Origin: Lawsonibacter sp. | GTDB taxonomy: Bacteria; Bacillota; Clostridia; Oscillospirales; Oscillospiraceae | Length of the DNA stretch: 64,000 nucleotides | NCBI GenBank assembly: GCA_022801435.1 | Contig: JAAWSG010000003.1 | Span: forward strand, 30,321-94,320 | Direction of reading: 5' to 3' | Shown: piece after piece, positions 34,678-42,479 of the stretch | How the letters are laid out: each line of letters opens with the position of its first letter | Numbering within the stretch: the first letter of the stretch is position 1 | Program-made: the position numbers and the translations under genes | The notes under the pieces: generated by a model | What the model was told of the DNA's origin: nothing | What the model saw: the letters and a program-made list of their open reading frames with translations, nothing else | Database searches by the model: none

Positions 34678-35499
34678 TCACACCCCCAGCCCGTAAATCC
34701 GGTTGGCGTTGTCAAAGAAGACCTTTTCCCAGTGCGTCTCAGGGACGATGCGCTGGATAAAGCGGATATACTCCTCCAGGTTGACGATGGGCCAGTCGGT
34801 GCCATACAGGATGCTGTCCCACTGGCAGATGGCCGTCAGCCAGGTGGTCAGCAGTCCGGCGTATCCGCTCTGGACCTGGAAGTACGCCTCCAGATCCACC
34901 CGGCCCTCCAGCAAGCCGGACAGGTCAGCGGCCACATTGGGGTTTTTCTCCACCACCGCCGCGGCGCACTCCAGGAAGGGATTCCCGAAGTGGCACATCA
35001 CAAAGCGGGTATGGGGGTAGTCCGCCGCCACCTCGTCCAGGGTGAGGGGGTGGCAGTACTTCAGCTGGGCCCGGGGGAAGGCGGTCAGGCCCATATGCAC
35101 CGCCACCGGCTTGTCGTACCGGGCGGCCAGCTCGTAGATGGGCCGGTAGATGGGGTCGGACAGCCAGATCCGGTTATAGCCGGGATAGAGCTTTACCCCG
35201 CAGCAGCTCTCCCGCTTCAAATTCTCCTCCACCCGCTCCGCCAGGTCGGGAATGACCCGCTCCCCGCCCTCCATCAGGGCGCTGTCCAGGCCGACGCAGT
35301 AGTGGAACAGGTCCGCCGGGTAGTCGTGATAGGCGGGGTCCAGGCTCCGGTTGCCCATGACCACCCCGTGGACCATGTCCAGCTCGCCGTAGACCTGCCG
35401 CAGATGCTCAGTGCTGTTCTGGTGCCCTACCGCCTGGGCCATGGCGTCAGTGCGGGGAGAGGGCTGGAACAGGTGGAGATGGGCGTCGATAATTTTCAT
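34678..35499 (-). CDS. Amidohydrolase family (amidohydro_2) protein
   Basis: 273 residues with the metal-binding start DAHLHLF (residues 5-11) of a TIM-barrel hydrolase or decarboxylase. Further pieces are VAVHMGLTAF, FVMCHFGNPFLECAAAVVEKNPNVAADLSGLLEG and the C-terminal ILYGTDWPIVNLEEYIRF, where the Asp of GTDWP is the usual metal or catalytic residue. The substrate is unknown; amidohydro_2 proteins include aryl-acid decarboxylases and lactonases. It is followed by the TraX-like gene. Confidence 0.85.
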   Translation of the reverse strand: MKIIDAHLHLFQPSPRTDAMAQAVGHQNSTEHLRQVYGELDMVHGVVMGNRSLDPAYHDYPADLFHYCVGLDSALMEGGERVIPDLAERVEENLKRESCCGVKLYPGYNRIWLSDPIYRPIYELAARYDKPVAVHMGLTAFPRAQLKYCHPLTLDEVAADYPHTRFVMCHFGNPFLECAAAVVEKNPNVAADLSGLLEGRVDLEAYFQVQSGYAGLLTTWLTAICQWDSILYGTDWPIVNLEEYIRFIQRIVPETHWEKVFFDNANRIYGLGV

Positions 35500-35549
35500 A
35501 AGGCTCCTCCTTGCCGGACCGCCTGGGTGCGCACGGTCCCTGCCTCTTA

Positions 35550-35577
35550 TTGTAACACGAACTTCCCGCCCGTCAAG
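35550..35577 (-). promoter_or_regulatory. Promoter of amidohydrolase-traX unit
   Basis: On the reverse strand TTGACG and TACAAT are separated by 16 bases, about 50 bases before the start at 35499. The stretch 35580-35755 is non-coding, turns sharply AT-rich after about 35695, and shows no other feature. Confidence 0.7.
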
Positions 35578-35755
35578 CCGGTTTTTGAGCGCAGGGCTCC
35601 GTCCAGCTGGAGCGGAGAGGGTCAGTCAGCGGACGGCGCGGTCCGCGTCCCGCTCATCCGCCAGGATAGAGACCTTTTTGGGCAGGTGTTGAGCCATATT
35701 TTTTGCGCGCTAAGGATATCAAAGAAAAAAGTTAAAAAAATTACTTGGATATATC

Positions 35756-35789
35756 TTGACAAATAAGGTAAAAAATGGTGTTATATAAT
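35756..35789 (+). promoter_or_regulatory. Promoter region of the first leader-peptide unit
   Basis: TTGACA at 35756 is followed by TATAAT at 35784 with a 22-base gap; TGTTAT at 35779 gives 17-base spacing. Either puts the transcript start only a few bases before the ATG of the leader ORF at 35803. Confidence 0.5.
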
Positions 35790-35802
35790 TGGAAATTTTA
35801 TC

Positions 35803-35838
35803 ATGTATCCCACACCACCGGGGGCACGAAAGGAGTAG
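35803..35838 (+). CDS. Leader peptide MYPTPPGARKE, copy 1
   Basis: An 11-codon ORF at the probable 5' end of the transcript. The same peptide is encoded at 37645; the two DNA copies differ at two bases in the Ala-Arg codons (GCA CGA against GCG AGA), both synonymous. The peptide contains PPG, a strong EF-P-dependent ribosome-stalling motif. Its last codons form GAAAGGAG, a ribosome binding site, and an ATG (35843, three codons MNR) follows 4 bases after the stop. Confidence 0.5.
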   Translation: MYPTPPGARKE

Positions 35839-35943
35839 CATAATGAACAGATAATTTTTAGCTCACGTTGAAGCGCGAGAAGTGAATGCAAAAAGAGACG
35901 GAATCGGCATAAACACATGACAAATGGATGAAAGGAGTCGCGT

Positions 35944-36972
35944 ATGAAACGTAGAATCATTTCTGGTATCCTAGTTATGGCATTGAGCTTGAACATGTCC
36001 GTTATGGCATTTGCCGCCGGCCCGGATAGCGCGGAAAGCTATCAAATGAAAGCCCCGTCTTTTGAGATGTCTCTCCCCAGAACAGCGAACAGTCCGATTA
36101 AAATCGAGCTGTACAATTCCGAAGTCATCGAAATTGGTTTGCCGACTGGGTTGTATGGTGCTGGAGTAGCCAGCAAAAATGGAGCGATTATGTATGGCAG
36201 CTCCTATAATGACAATTCTCTTCTTGTGCAGACCGTAAAGAAACCTGCTTTGGGTGACGACATCTATTCCGCTCGTTTGGGTTTGAATATCAACAATGAA
36301 TCAGCGCCCAAAGCCTATGCGTTTGATTTTGGCTTGCCCGCCGGGTATTCTCTCATTAAGTCTGAGGATTTTGCAACTCGATATGGCTATGATATGAATT
36401 CCTTGGGAAGCGGGCTGGTGTACATCATAGATGATGAAGGCAACATCATGTCAACGATTGATGAAGCATGGGCCACAGATGCAAACGGGAAAAAGGTAAG
36501 CACACGTTACGATGTTGTCGGTGATACGCTGGTTCAATATGTGAATTTTGATGAAGGTACTGTTTTCCCAGTAAATATGGCTCCTGAATTGTATTCAAAT
36601 GTGAAGAAAAAAGTGGAATCAATACCTCTCAAAAATACACCAGAAGATAGGGCGCGTTTGGTAGAGGCAAAGCATCGGATAGACGGTATAACAAATCCGA
36701 TTGCTGAAGCTATTATGGGTACTTGGGTTGGCATTTTTGGCCTATTTAATCAACTTTTAAGCATTGCGGGCCTGGTATGGTCTACTACTTCCGCTCTTAA
36801 TCAACTCCGAATGTCAGAATATAGAAAAATATTTGAAACACTTGGTGATGAATTATCAACGACCCCGTCAATTCAAGGTGCTAGAATAGACTTGTATTTT
36901 GTGGGAACGTACCAAGGTAAAAACAAAGGATATGTTTATGGCCTTCCAACTGTAAATTATGTTACATGGTGA
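35944..36972 (+). CDS. Secreted protein of unknown function (AT-rich island)
   Basis: 342 residues after GAAAGGAG, with a clear signal peptide (KRRIISGILVMALSLNMSVMAFA, cleavage near residue 25). The mature part has mixed beta-type sequence (YNSEVIEIGLPTGLYGAGVASKNG), and a hydrophobic segment around residues 258-280 may insert in the membrane. No family is recognised. The gene is distinctly AT-rich against the 63% G+C background. It lies about 105 bases after the first MYPTPPGARKE leader and 12 bases before the next gene. Confidence 0.75.
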   Translation: MKRRIISGILVMALSLNMSVMAFAAGPDSAESYQMKAPSFEMSLPRTANSPIKIELYNSEVIEIGLPTGLYGAGVASKNGAIMYGSSYNDNSLLVQTVKKPALGDDIYSARLGLNINNESAPKAYAFDFGLPAGYSLIKSEDFATRYGYDMNSLGSGLVYIIDDEGNIMSTIDEAWATDANGKKVSTRYDVVGDTLVQYVNFDEGTVFPVNMAPELYSNVKKKVESIPLKNTPEDRARLVEAKHRIDGITNPIAEAIMGTWVGIFGLFNQLLSIAGLVWSTTSALNQLRMSEYRKIFETLGDELSTTPSIQGARIDLYFVGTYQGKNKGYVYGLPTVNYVTW

Positions 36973-36984
36973 GATTAGCTAAGG

Positions 36985-37524
36985 ATGGAAGATAAAAAGA
37001 AGCTTTGGACTCAAGCGAAGTTCAAGTCCACAGCGCTGGTCATTGTGTCAATCCTACTTTTGTTGTCCGTCTACCAGCAGTTTCAATATATAAAGGTGGC
37101 CAGCACTGTCGTTGAGTATCAACTTAAAGGGATAGCACAAGCTTGCTTTTATGTGCGACAAATTGTCCAGGATGGGGAGGAATCCTATGATTATAGAACT
37201 GTTGCTCAGAAATTCATCTCTGATACCTCCTCCGATTTTATGCCTTTGAGTAACATCGCACAGAAAAGTTTTGTGTTTTCTGAATATGAACTCCGCAACT
37301 TTTTCGACTTTCGCTTGGAGTGTCTGTTAGATGAAACCGACCCGAAATTGCAGGAGCGCAATCTGGAGATTCTTTGTCAGGTTGCGGACGAACTGGAGGA
37401 AATCACGAAAATCTATCGAAGAAGTGACCACTACCCGCTTTATACCTCCATGGGAAAAGCGGAGCACAGGCCGCACCTGGAGCGGATTGAGGAGATCTGT
37501 GCCAGTGCGCTGGAAGCGCGATAA
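36985..37524 (+). CDS. Single-pass membrane protein of unknown function
   Basis: 179 residues with a basic start, one membrane helix (about residues 15-34, ALVIVSILLLLSVYQQF) and a helical outside domain of about 140 residues. No motif or family is recognised. It follows the secreted protein by 12 bases in the same AT-rich unit, so the pair may work together at the cell surface. A GC-rich hairpin terminator follows. Confidence 0.7.
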   Translation: MEDKKKLWTQAKFKSTALVIVSILLLLSVYQQFQYIKVASTVVEYQLKGIAQACFYVRQIVQDGEESYDYRTVAQKFISDTSSDFMPLSNIAQKSFVFSEYELRNFFDFRLECLLDETDPKLQERNLEILCQVADELEEITKIYRRSDHYPLYTSMGKAEHRPHLERIEEICASALEAR

Positions 37525-37541
37525 CCGGATTTTCCCAGCAA

Positions 37542-37583
37542 CACAGCCCCGCCCGGAGACGGGTGGGGCTGTGCATGGTTTTT
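37542..37583 (+). terminator. Terminator of the first island unit
   Basis: CACAGCCCCGCCC pairs with GGGTGGGGCTGTG (one G-T pair) and is followed by a run of six T after ATGG. A near-copy of its 5' arm occurs at 38224. Confidence 0.85.
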
Positions 37584-37597
37584 TGAACAATTAAACC

Positions 37598-37626
37598 TTG
37601 ATAATTCCCGGGGTTTATGGTATGAT
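37598..37626 (+). promoter_or_regulatory. Promoter of the second leader-peptide unit
   Basis: TTGATA and TATGAT are separated by 17 bases. The transcript would start near 37633, about 12 bases before the leader ATG. Confidence 0.7.
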
Positions 37627-37644
37627 TTGCACATAACTTAAGAA

Positions 37645-37680
37645 ATGTATCCCACACCACCGGGGGCGAGAAAGGAGTAG
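37645..37680 (+). CDS. Leader peptide MYPTPPGARKE, copy 2
   Basis: It encodes exactly the same 11 residues as the copy at 35803, again very near a promoter, again ending in AAAGGAGTAG, and again followed 4 bases later by an ATG opening a three-codon ORF (MFN, 37685-37696). The downstream gene starts 78 bases after the leader stop and is unrelated to the one behind copy 1. Confidence 0.5.
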   Translation: MYPTPPGARKE

Positions 37681-37758
37681 ATCAATGTTCAATTAAGCCT
37701 CAGCTACTGCTGGTTAGTAAGAATAACTGAACAGTTGGTGAAGGTGAGAGGTGTTAAA

Positions 37759-38175
37759 ATGAAACAAGTTCCCGAAGGGCATAAGCAGCTGTTACACGTT
37801 ATTTTTTGGCTTCGAGCTGGCTTGCTCGGTTGGCTGATGCTATTTGCATTGCTAGCGGTGTTTGTCGAGCAGCTTCCTTTAGAAGTGTGGCTGCCGGCAG
37901 CGCTAGTGATGTTACTGACGTTTGGTCTTCTGGTCGGTTTGATATGGGATAAACTCCAAATTTGGTTGTGGCAATATCTAAGGCGGAAATGGAAAAAATA
38001 TGTACTTTTTATTGTTGCTGCCGCCGTTGTTTTAGTTGGAATAGAGTATGCTGCCTATACGGTGTTCCCTAGCTCCTACACAGCAAGACTTTTGTGTATT
38101 GGTGTTCCTGTTGTGGTTGGGGAACTGGCCGCGGTGTATTGCGCCAAACAAGAGATTTTACACAGCCAGGCATAG
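37759..38175 (+). CDS. Small membrane protein of unknown function
   Basis: 138 residues from ATG 37759 after GAGAGGTG, with about four membrane helices (around residues 14-36, 40-60, 78-98 and 103-125) separated by a basic loop (WQYLRRKWKKY). No family is recognised. Base composition is intermediate, AT-richer than the chromosome. It is the main gene behind the second MYPTPPGARKE leader. Confidence 0.7.
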   Translation: MKQVPEGHKQLLHVIFWLRAGLLGWLMLFALLAVFVEQLPLEVWLPAALVMLLTFGLLVGLIWDKLQIWLWQYLRRKWKKYVLFIVAAAVVLVGIEYAAYTVFPSSYTARLLCIGVPVVVGELAAVYCAKQEILHSQA

Positions 38176-38225
38176 CCAGTTGGAGCAACCAGTATGCCAC
38201 TGATACGAAACCACCTCCCGCCCAG

Positions 38226-38265
38226 CAACACAGCCCCGCCCGTCTCCGGGCGGGGCTGTGTGTTG
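38226..38265 (+). terminator. Hairpin after the second island unit
   Basis: CACAGCCCCGCCCG pairs with CGGGCGGGGCTGTG, extended by CAA/TTG. It lacks a T-run on the plus strand. Its 5' arm repeats that of the terminator at 37542. Confidence 0.65.
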
Positions 38266-38368
38266 CAGTATGAAAAGGGAAGCGGCTGGAGTGTTCAGTC
38301 TTCTGGGGCGCGGCGGTATCAATAGGGGTGACAGGCTGGAAGTCTCTGTCGGGCTCGTCTAAACCCAC
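38262..38368 (+). repeat. 107-bp direct repeat, copy 1
   Basis: This segment, from GTTGCAG to CCCAC, matches 39499-39605 at 97 of 107 positions without gaps. It has no open frame and lies just after a terminator hairpin, as does copy 2. Confidence 0.85.
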
Positions 38369-38415
38369 TAAGTAAAGAAACAACGCTCTCGGCTTGCCAT
38401 AGATAACAAAAAATC

Positions 38416-38444
38416 TTGACTTATCATGGATAATATGGTACAAT
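38416..38444 (+). promoter_or_regulatory. Promoter of the 38464 gene
   Basis: TTGACT and TACAAT are separated by 17 bases; the start codon is 19 bases after the -10. This unit has no MYPTPPGARKE leader. Confidence 0.75.
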
Positions 38445-38463
38445 ATAACAAAGGTGTGGTTCT

Positions 38464-38685
38464 ATGAAAAAAGTGATAACGCAAGACTTTGCGTGGACAC
38501 TCTTGCTTTTATCTTGTTTAACTCGGATATGGTGGATTATTTGCATTTCTTGTATGATAGGAATTGCGATTAATTTATATTTAGTGAGTAAGGAGGGAAA
38601 AAAAGGAAAATTCCGTTATTGGGGAGCAGTTGTATTTTTCATAGTTGTTTTGACAGCAAACATATTTGTTTCACTTGTAAAGTAA
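38464..38685 (+). CDS. Very small membrane protein
   Basis: 73 residues with two or three hydrophobic segments (about residues 9-42 and 52-71) joined by a strongly basic loop KEGKKGKFRY. No family is recognised. It is one of the most AT-rich genes in the window and lies just upstream of another exported protein, probably in one transcript. Confidence 0.65.
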   Translation: MKKVITQDFAWTLLLLSCLTRIWWIICISCMIGIAINLYLVSKEGKKGKFRYWGAVVFFIVVLTANIFVSLVK

Positions 38686-38698
38686 AGAAAAGAGTCTT

Positions 38699-39394
38699 AT
38701 GATGAAAAAGGTGTTTAGAAGTTTTTCGTATGTGCTATTTGTGGTATGTCTTTTAACGCTCCTATCTATTGTAGCCTTTGCGCAAGAGAGCAATAATGAT
38801 GGTGGATTGAAGGGACCAACCAATTTATTTATTGAAGTGTGTGATAACCTTTTTGCAGAGAATTCTAACTATAGGGCGATTGATAAAAATGGATTTGATG
38901 TGACGGAGAGCTTTTTGAGTGCTCATCAAGCGGAATATAATTCTAGGAATTATATGGCTATTTGGAATTCAGTCAAAGGTGATTTGAGTGTTATTTCATG
39001 GACAGTCGAATCACTACAACCTTATTTGCTGATGAGTGGATCAGTAAGTGAGAGCTTTTATGTATTAGGTGAAACAACGGATCATATGCCAGGTAAGACC
39101 TTTGAAATGACCTACACAATTAGTGGTACATATAGGTATCATGATAGTACCGGACAGATTTCTGAGTGTAGTGATGCAGTTTTAGATATAACGAGATTTG
39201 ATGCTGGGGCACTTTTTAGTTATAAGCAATTTGCCACATCGACAAATTCGAGGATTTCTAATGATAAGAAGAGTGTGACCTTTTCTGCAAGATTTTCAAT
39301 TACCTTAAGCTATAATGCGTTAAATGTTCCTGGGATAACATGGTGGACGGAGGATTTTGGGCCATATTCAAATAGTGTAACAGGGCGTGTGTAA
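38699..39394 (+). CDS. Secreted protein of unknown function, very AT-rich
   Basis: 231 residues. It opens with ATG ATG; the second (38702) may be the real start. A signal peptide runs to about residue 28 (SIVAFAQ). The mature domain is polar and Ser/Thr/Asn-rich with alternating beta-like pattern, for example MTYTISGTYRYHDSTG and SVTFSARFSITLSYN. No family is recognised. Its low G+C, lowest in the window, marks it as foreign to the host. A GC-rich terminator follows after 70 bases. Confidence 0.7.
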   Translation: MMKKVFRSFSYVLFVVCLLTLLSIVAFAQESNNDGGLKGPTNLFIEVCDNLFAENSNYRAIDKNGFDVTESFLSAHQAEYNSRNYMAIWNSVKGDLSVISWTVESLQPYLLMSGSVSESFYVLGETTDHMPGKTFEMTYTISGTYRYHDSTGQISECSDAVLDITRFDAGALFSYKQFATSTNSRISNDKKSVTFSARFSITLSYNALNVPGITWWTEDFGPYSNSVTGRV

Positions 39395-39464
39395 CGAGTC
39401 TATTAATTATTAATATACAATAATTTTCTCATGCAGAATTAGTGACCTGTTACAACTGCTCCAG

Positions 39465-39498
39465 AAAGCCCCCACCCGGAGACGGATGGGGGCTTTTT
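39465..39498 (+). terminator. Terminator of the last island gene
   Basis: AAAGCCCCCA pairs with TGGGGGCTTT around a loop holding a further CC/GG, and is followed by TTTTT overlap. Confidence 0.85.
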
Positions 39499-39605
39499 GT
39501 TGCAGTGTGAAAAGGGAAGCGGCTGGAGTTTTCAGTCTTTTGGGGCGCGGTGGCATCAATAGGGGTGACAGGCTGGAAGTCTCTGTTGGGCCCGTCCAAG
39601 TCCAC
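39499..39605 (+). repeat. 107-bp direct repeat, copy 2
   Basis: About 91% identical to 38262-38368, with ten substitutions that are mostly C/T or A/G. It directly abuts the MITE-like element. Confidence 0.85.
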
Positions 39606-39606
39606 A

Positions 39607-39886
39607 GGGTAATTGAATGAGGAAACAAGCTGTGAACAAAGACGCGGCACAACCCTGGGGAATCCTCCAGTCACCGCCTGCGGCGGTGACAGCCCCCTTT
39701 CGCAAGGGGGCCTAAAGGGCTGCAAGTTGGAAGGGTTATGCATAAAGCCTCCCTTGCCAAAGGGAGGGGGACCGCCGACGGAGGAGGCGGTGGAGGGATT
39801 CCGTCCAACCGGTACACACCGAAGGTGGCGGGGGGATCCCACACAGAGGCTCTTTATTCATTAATTGTTTACTCATTCAATTACCC
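39607..39886. mobile_element. MITE-like element with terminal inverted and flanking direct repeats
   Basis: 280 bp bounded by perfect 15-bp inverted ends (GGGTAATTGAATGAG and CTCATTCAATTACCC), extending to 22 bp with one mismatch. The 14-bp flank CGTCCAAGTCCACA occurs on both sides (39593-39606 and 39887-39900), as expected of a target duplication. Inside are three GC-rich hairpins (TCACCGCC, GCCCCCTT and CCTCCCTT stems) and no credible gene. It fits a non-autonomous element; no transposase is present. Confidence 0.65.
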
Positions 39887-39907
39887 CGTCCAAGTCCACA
39901 AAATCCC

Positions 39908-39936
39908 TTGTGTTTCGGGCGGAAATATTGTATGAT
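39908..39936 (+). promoter_or_regulatory. Promoter of the nucleoside kinase gene
   Basis: TTGTGT and TATGAT are separated by 17 bases, starting 8 bases after the MITE-like element's flanking repeat and 56 bases before the start codon. Confidence 0.65.
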
Positions 39937-39991
39937 AGAGGGGAGGCCACTGCCGCCGGACCGGCGGAGATGAAGAGAAGGAGGAGCTTCT

Positions 39992-41662
39992 ATGGAAGAG
40001 AAAACGATGTTCACAGTCACCGTGGACGGGAAGGAGTACACCTACCCCAGCCAGACCCCCTACAAAACCATCGCGGCGGACTTTCAGGCGCAGCTGCCCT
40101 GGGACATCCTGCTGGTCAACCGGGACGGAAAGCTGTGCGAGCTGCACAAGCCCCTGGACCGGGACTGCACCCTGAAGATGGTCACCGCCAAAGACAAGCC
40201 GGGCATTCAGACCTATGAGCGCAGCGCGGTGCTGCTGATGCTCAAGGCGTTCTACGACGTGGCGGGGCAGGAGAACATCGGGCGGATCGGGGTGGAGTAC
40301 TCCCTGAGCAGCGCCCTGTTCATCCGGGCCAGCGGGAGCTTTACCCTGGACCAGGCCCTTCTGGAGCGGGTGGAGGCCCGGATGCGGGAGCTGTCCCGGC
40401 TGGCTGTGCCCATTGAGAAGCGCTCCATCAGCACCGACGACGCCATCGAGCTGTTCCGCCGGACTGGACTGGTCCACAAGGCGCAGCTGCTCAGCTTCCG
40501 GATCAACTCCCGGGTCAATGTCTACTCCCTGGACGGCTTTGTGGACTACTTCTACGGCTATATGGCCCCCGATACCGGGTACATCCGGTGCTTCGCCCTG
40601 GAGACGTTCGGGGACGGGTTCATCCTCCGGCTGCCCACCCAGAACGACCCCAACCAGCTGGGGGAGTTCCGCCCCTCCCGGAAGGTGTTCCAGACCCTCT
40701 ACGAGTCCTCCCTGCGCTTCGAGGCGCTGAACGCCTCCAATGTGGCGGAGCTGAATACCGCCATCTCCCAGGACGGGGCCATGCAGCTCATCCTGGCCCA
40801 GGAGGCCATGATGGAGAAGAAGATTGGGGACATCGCCGCCGAAATCGCCGCCCGGAAGGGAGTCCGCTTTGTCATGATTGCCGGACCGTCCTCCTCGGGG
40901 AAGACCACCTTCTCCCACCGGCTGTCCACCCAGCTGCGGGCCTGCGGGCTGCACCCCCACGCCATCGGCACGGACAACTACTTCAAAAACCGGGAGGACA
41001 CCCCCCGGGACGAGAACGGCCAGTACGACTTCGAGGGCCTGGGGGCCATGGACGTGGAGCAGTTCAACACCGACATGGTCCGCCTGCTGAACGGGGAGAC
41101 GGTGGAGCTGCCCACCTTCAACTTCAAGAAGGGGGTGCGGGAGTACAACGGGACCTTCCTGGCCCTGGGAGAGGGGGACGTGCTGGTCATCGAGGGCATC
41201 CACTGCCTCAACGACCAGTTTACCCACTCCCTGCCCCAGGAGAGCAAGTACAAGATCTACATCAGCTGCCTGACCACCCTGAACATCGACGACCACAACC
41301 GTATCCCCACCACCGACGCCCGGCTCCTCCGGCGCATCGAGCGGGACGCCCGGACCCGGGGACACAGCGCCCAGGCCACCATCCGGATGTGGCCCTCAGT
41401 CCGGCGGGGGGAGGAGAACAACATCTTCCCCTTCCAGGACAGCGCGGACGCCATCTTCAACTCCGCCCTGATCTATGAGACCGCCCTGCTCAAGCCCTAC
41501 GTCCAGCCCCTCCTCTTCGGGGTCCCCCGGGACAGTGAGGAGTATATCGAGGCCAAGCGGCTGCTGAAATTCCTGAACTACTTCTTGCCCATCCCCGCAG
41601 ACAGCATCCCCAATACCTCCCTCATGCGGGAGTTCATCGGCGGGGGCTGCTACCACGTGTAG
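39992..41662 (+). CDS. Nucleoside (uridine-type) kinase with TGS and threonyl-tRNA synthetase-like N-terminus
   Basis: 556 residues after AGGAGGAGC. The start (FTVTVDGKEYTYPSQTPYKTIAADF) is a TGS-like domain, residues about 60-200 resemble the tRNA-editing second domain of ThrRS (GRIGVEYSLSSALFI), and residues about 285-500 are a PRK/uridine kinase domain with Walker A AGPSSSGKTTFS. Proteins of this architecture are annotated as nucleoside kinases in Clostridia and phosphorylate uridine or a related nucleoside. It returns to GC-rich codon use after the island. A strong terminator follows. Confidence 0.88.
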   Translation: MEEKTMFTVTVDGKEYTYPSQTPYKTIAADFQAQLPWDILLVNRDGKLCELHKPLDRDCTLKMVTAKDKPGIQTYERSAVLLMLKAFYDVAGQENIGRIGVEYSLSSALFIRASGSFTLDQALLERVEARMRELSRLAVPIEKRSISTDDAIELFRRTGLVHKAQLLSFRINSRVNVYSLDGFVDYFYGYMAPDTGYIRCFALETFGDGFILRLPTQNDPNQLGEFRPSRKVFQTLYESSLRFEALNASNVAELNTAISQDGAMQLILAQEAMMEKKIGDIAAEIAARKGVRFVMIAGPSSSGKTTFSHRLSTQLRACGLHPHAIGTDNYFKNREDTPRDENGQYDFEGLGAMDVEQFNTDMVRLLNGETVELPTFNFKKGVREYNGTFLALGEGDVLVIEGIHCLNDQFTHSLPQESKYKIYISCLTTLNIDDHNRIPTTDARLLRRIERDARTRGHSAQATIRMWPSVRRGEENNIFPFQDSADAIFNSALIYETALLKPYVQPLLFGVPRDSEEYIEAKRLLKFLNYFLPIPADSIPNTSLMREFIGGGCYHV

Positions 41663-41696
41663 GGAACCCCGTCCATCCCGACTTCCCCAAACATCA

Positions 41697-41737
41697 CGCC
41701 CCTGCCCAGAGGAGCTTCTCCGGGCAGGGGCGGTTTT
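41697..41737 (+). terminator. Terminator of the nucleoside kinase gene
   Basis: A perfect 11-bp stem, CGCCCCTGCCC with GGGCAGGGGCG, is followed by GTTTTG. Confidence 0.85.
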
Positions 41738-41804
41738 GACGGGTTGGGGAGGATGGTAATTCATTCCTCTCGATAAAAATTTAATGATAGTCGTTAAAAA
41801 CATC

Positions 41805-41833
41805 TTGACTTTCATGATGAGGTCTGATACCAT
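41805..41833 (+). promoter_or_regulatory. Promoter of the DUF2975-HTH pair
   Basis: TTGACT and TACCAT are separated by 17 bases, 19 bases before the start codon. ATTTAATGATAGTCGTTAAA just upstream is a partial palindrome that could bind the HTH partner. Confidence 0.6.
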
Positions 41834-41852
41834 AGGGGCGGAGGTGATGAAT

Positions 41853-42479
41853 ATGAAGTTCCTTTTGAAGCTCGCAAATCAGCGCTGGGCCAGCCGGGCC
41901 GCCGGGTTTTTGGGGGTGGTATGCTATCTTTCCATCGGTTTCCTCGCCCTGTGTACCGTCCTCAGCGTGCTGGGCCGCCAGTCCTTCTTTCTCCACACCG
42001 CCGCGGGGAGCTATGAGGGGGCCATCTACGCGGAGGAGGAGCACGACCCCCTCTCCCGGAGCATGACCGTCAACATGGGGGACAGCATCCACGTCTGGGA
42101 GGGGAGCGCGGGCCGCATCGACCCGAGGATACACGTCGGACTCTCCCTCATGTTCGCCGTTTATGCCCTCCCCGCCATGTGCGCCCTTTGGTTCCTGAGC
42201 CGCGTCTGCTCCAACATACGCAGGGGAGATATCTTCGTTGAGCAAAACGCCTCCTGTTTGCTGTGCTACGGGCTGCTCCAGTTTGCGGTGGCGGTCCTGG
42301 TCCCCTTTGTCAAGCTGCTCATCTGCTGGCTCACCAACCTGGTATCCGATGGGAAGGTGTCCATTGCCACGGGACAGGGCACGGCAAATATGCTCGTCCC
42401 CAGCGTGGCCTGCCTGGTGGCCGCGTACATCATCCAGTACGGGGTGGGCTTGCAGGATGAGGTGGATCACACACTATGA
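41853..42479 (+). CDS. DUF2975 membrane protein
   Basis: 208 residues from ATG 41853, 8 bases after GGAGG; ATG 41847 is too close. Four membrane helices (about residues 20-45, 92-112, 135-160 and 180-200) with the DUF2975 pattern RVCSNIRRGDIFVEQNASCLLCYG in the middle. DUF2975 proteins nearly always pair with a small Cro/CI-type regulator, and the next gene overlaps in ATGA. The pair probably forms a membrane-linked sensor-regulator unit; the signal is unknown. Confidence 0.88.
   Translation: MKFLLKLANQRWASRAAGFLGVVCYLSIGFLALCTVLSVLGRQSFFLHTAAGSYEGAIYAEEEHDPLSRSMTVNMGDSIHVWEGSAGRIDPRIHVGLSLMFAVYALPAMCALWFLSRVCSNIRRGDIFVEQNASCLLCYGLLQFAVAVLVPFVKLLICWLTNLVSDGKVSIATGQGTANMLVPSVACLVAAYIIQYGVGLQDEVDHTL

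Noticed and set aside
33916-35766. A 616-codon plus-strand open frame over the TraX and amidohydrolase genes
   Set aside because: The reverse-strand genes have clear family motifs, starts and a promoter; the plus-strand frame has none and is Gln/His/Gly/Pro-rich.
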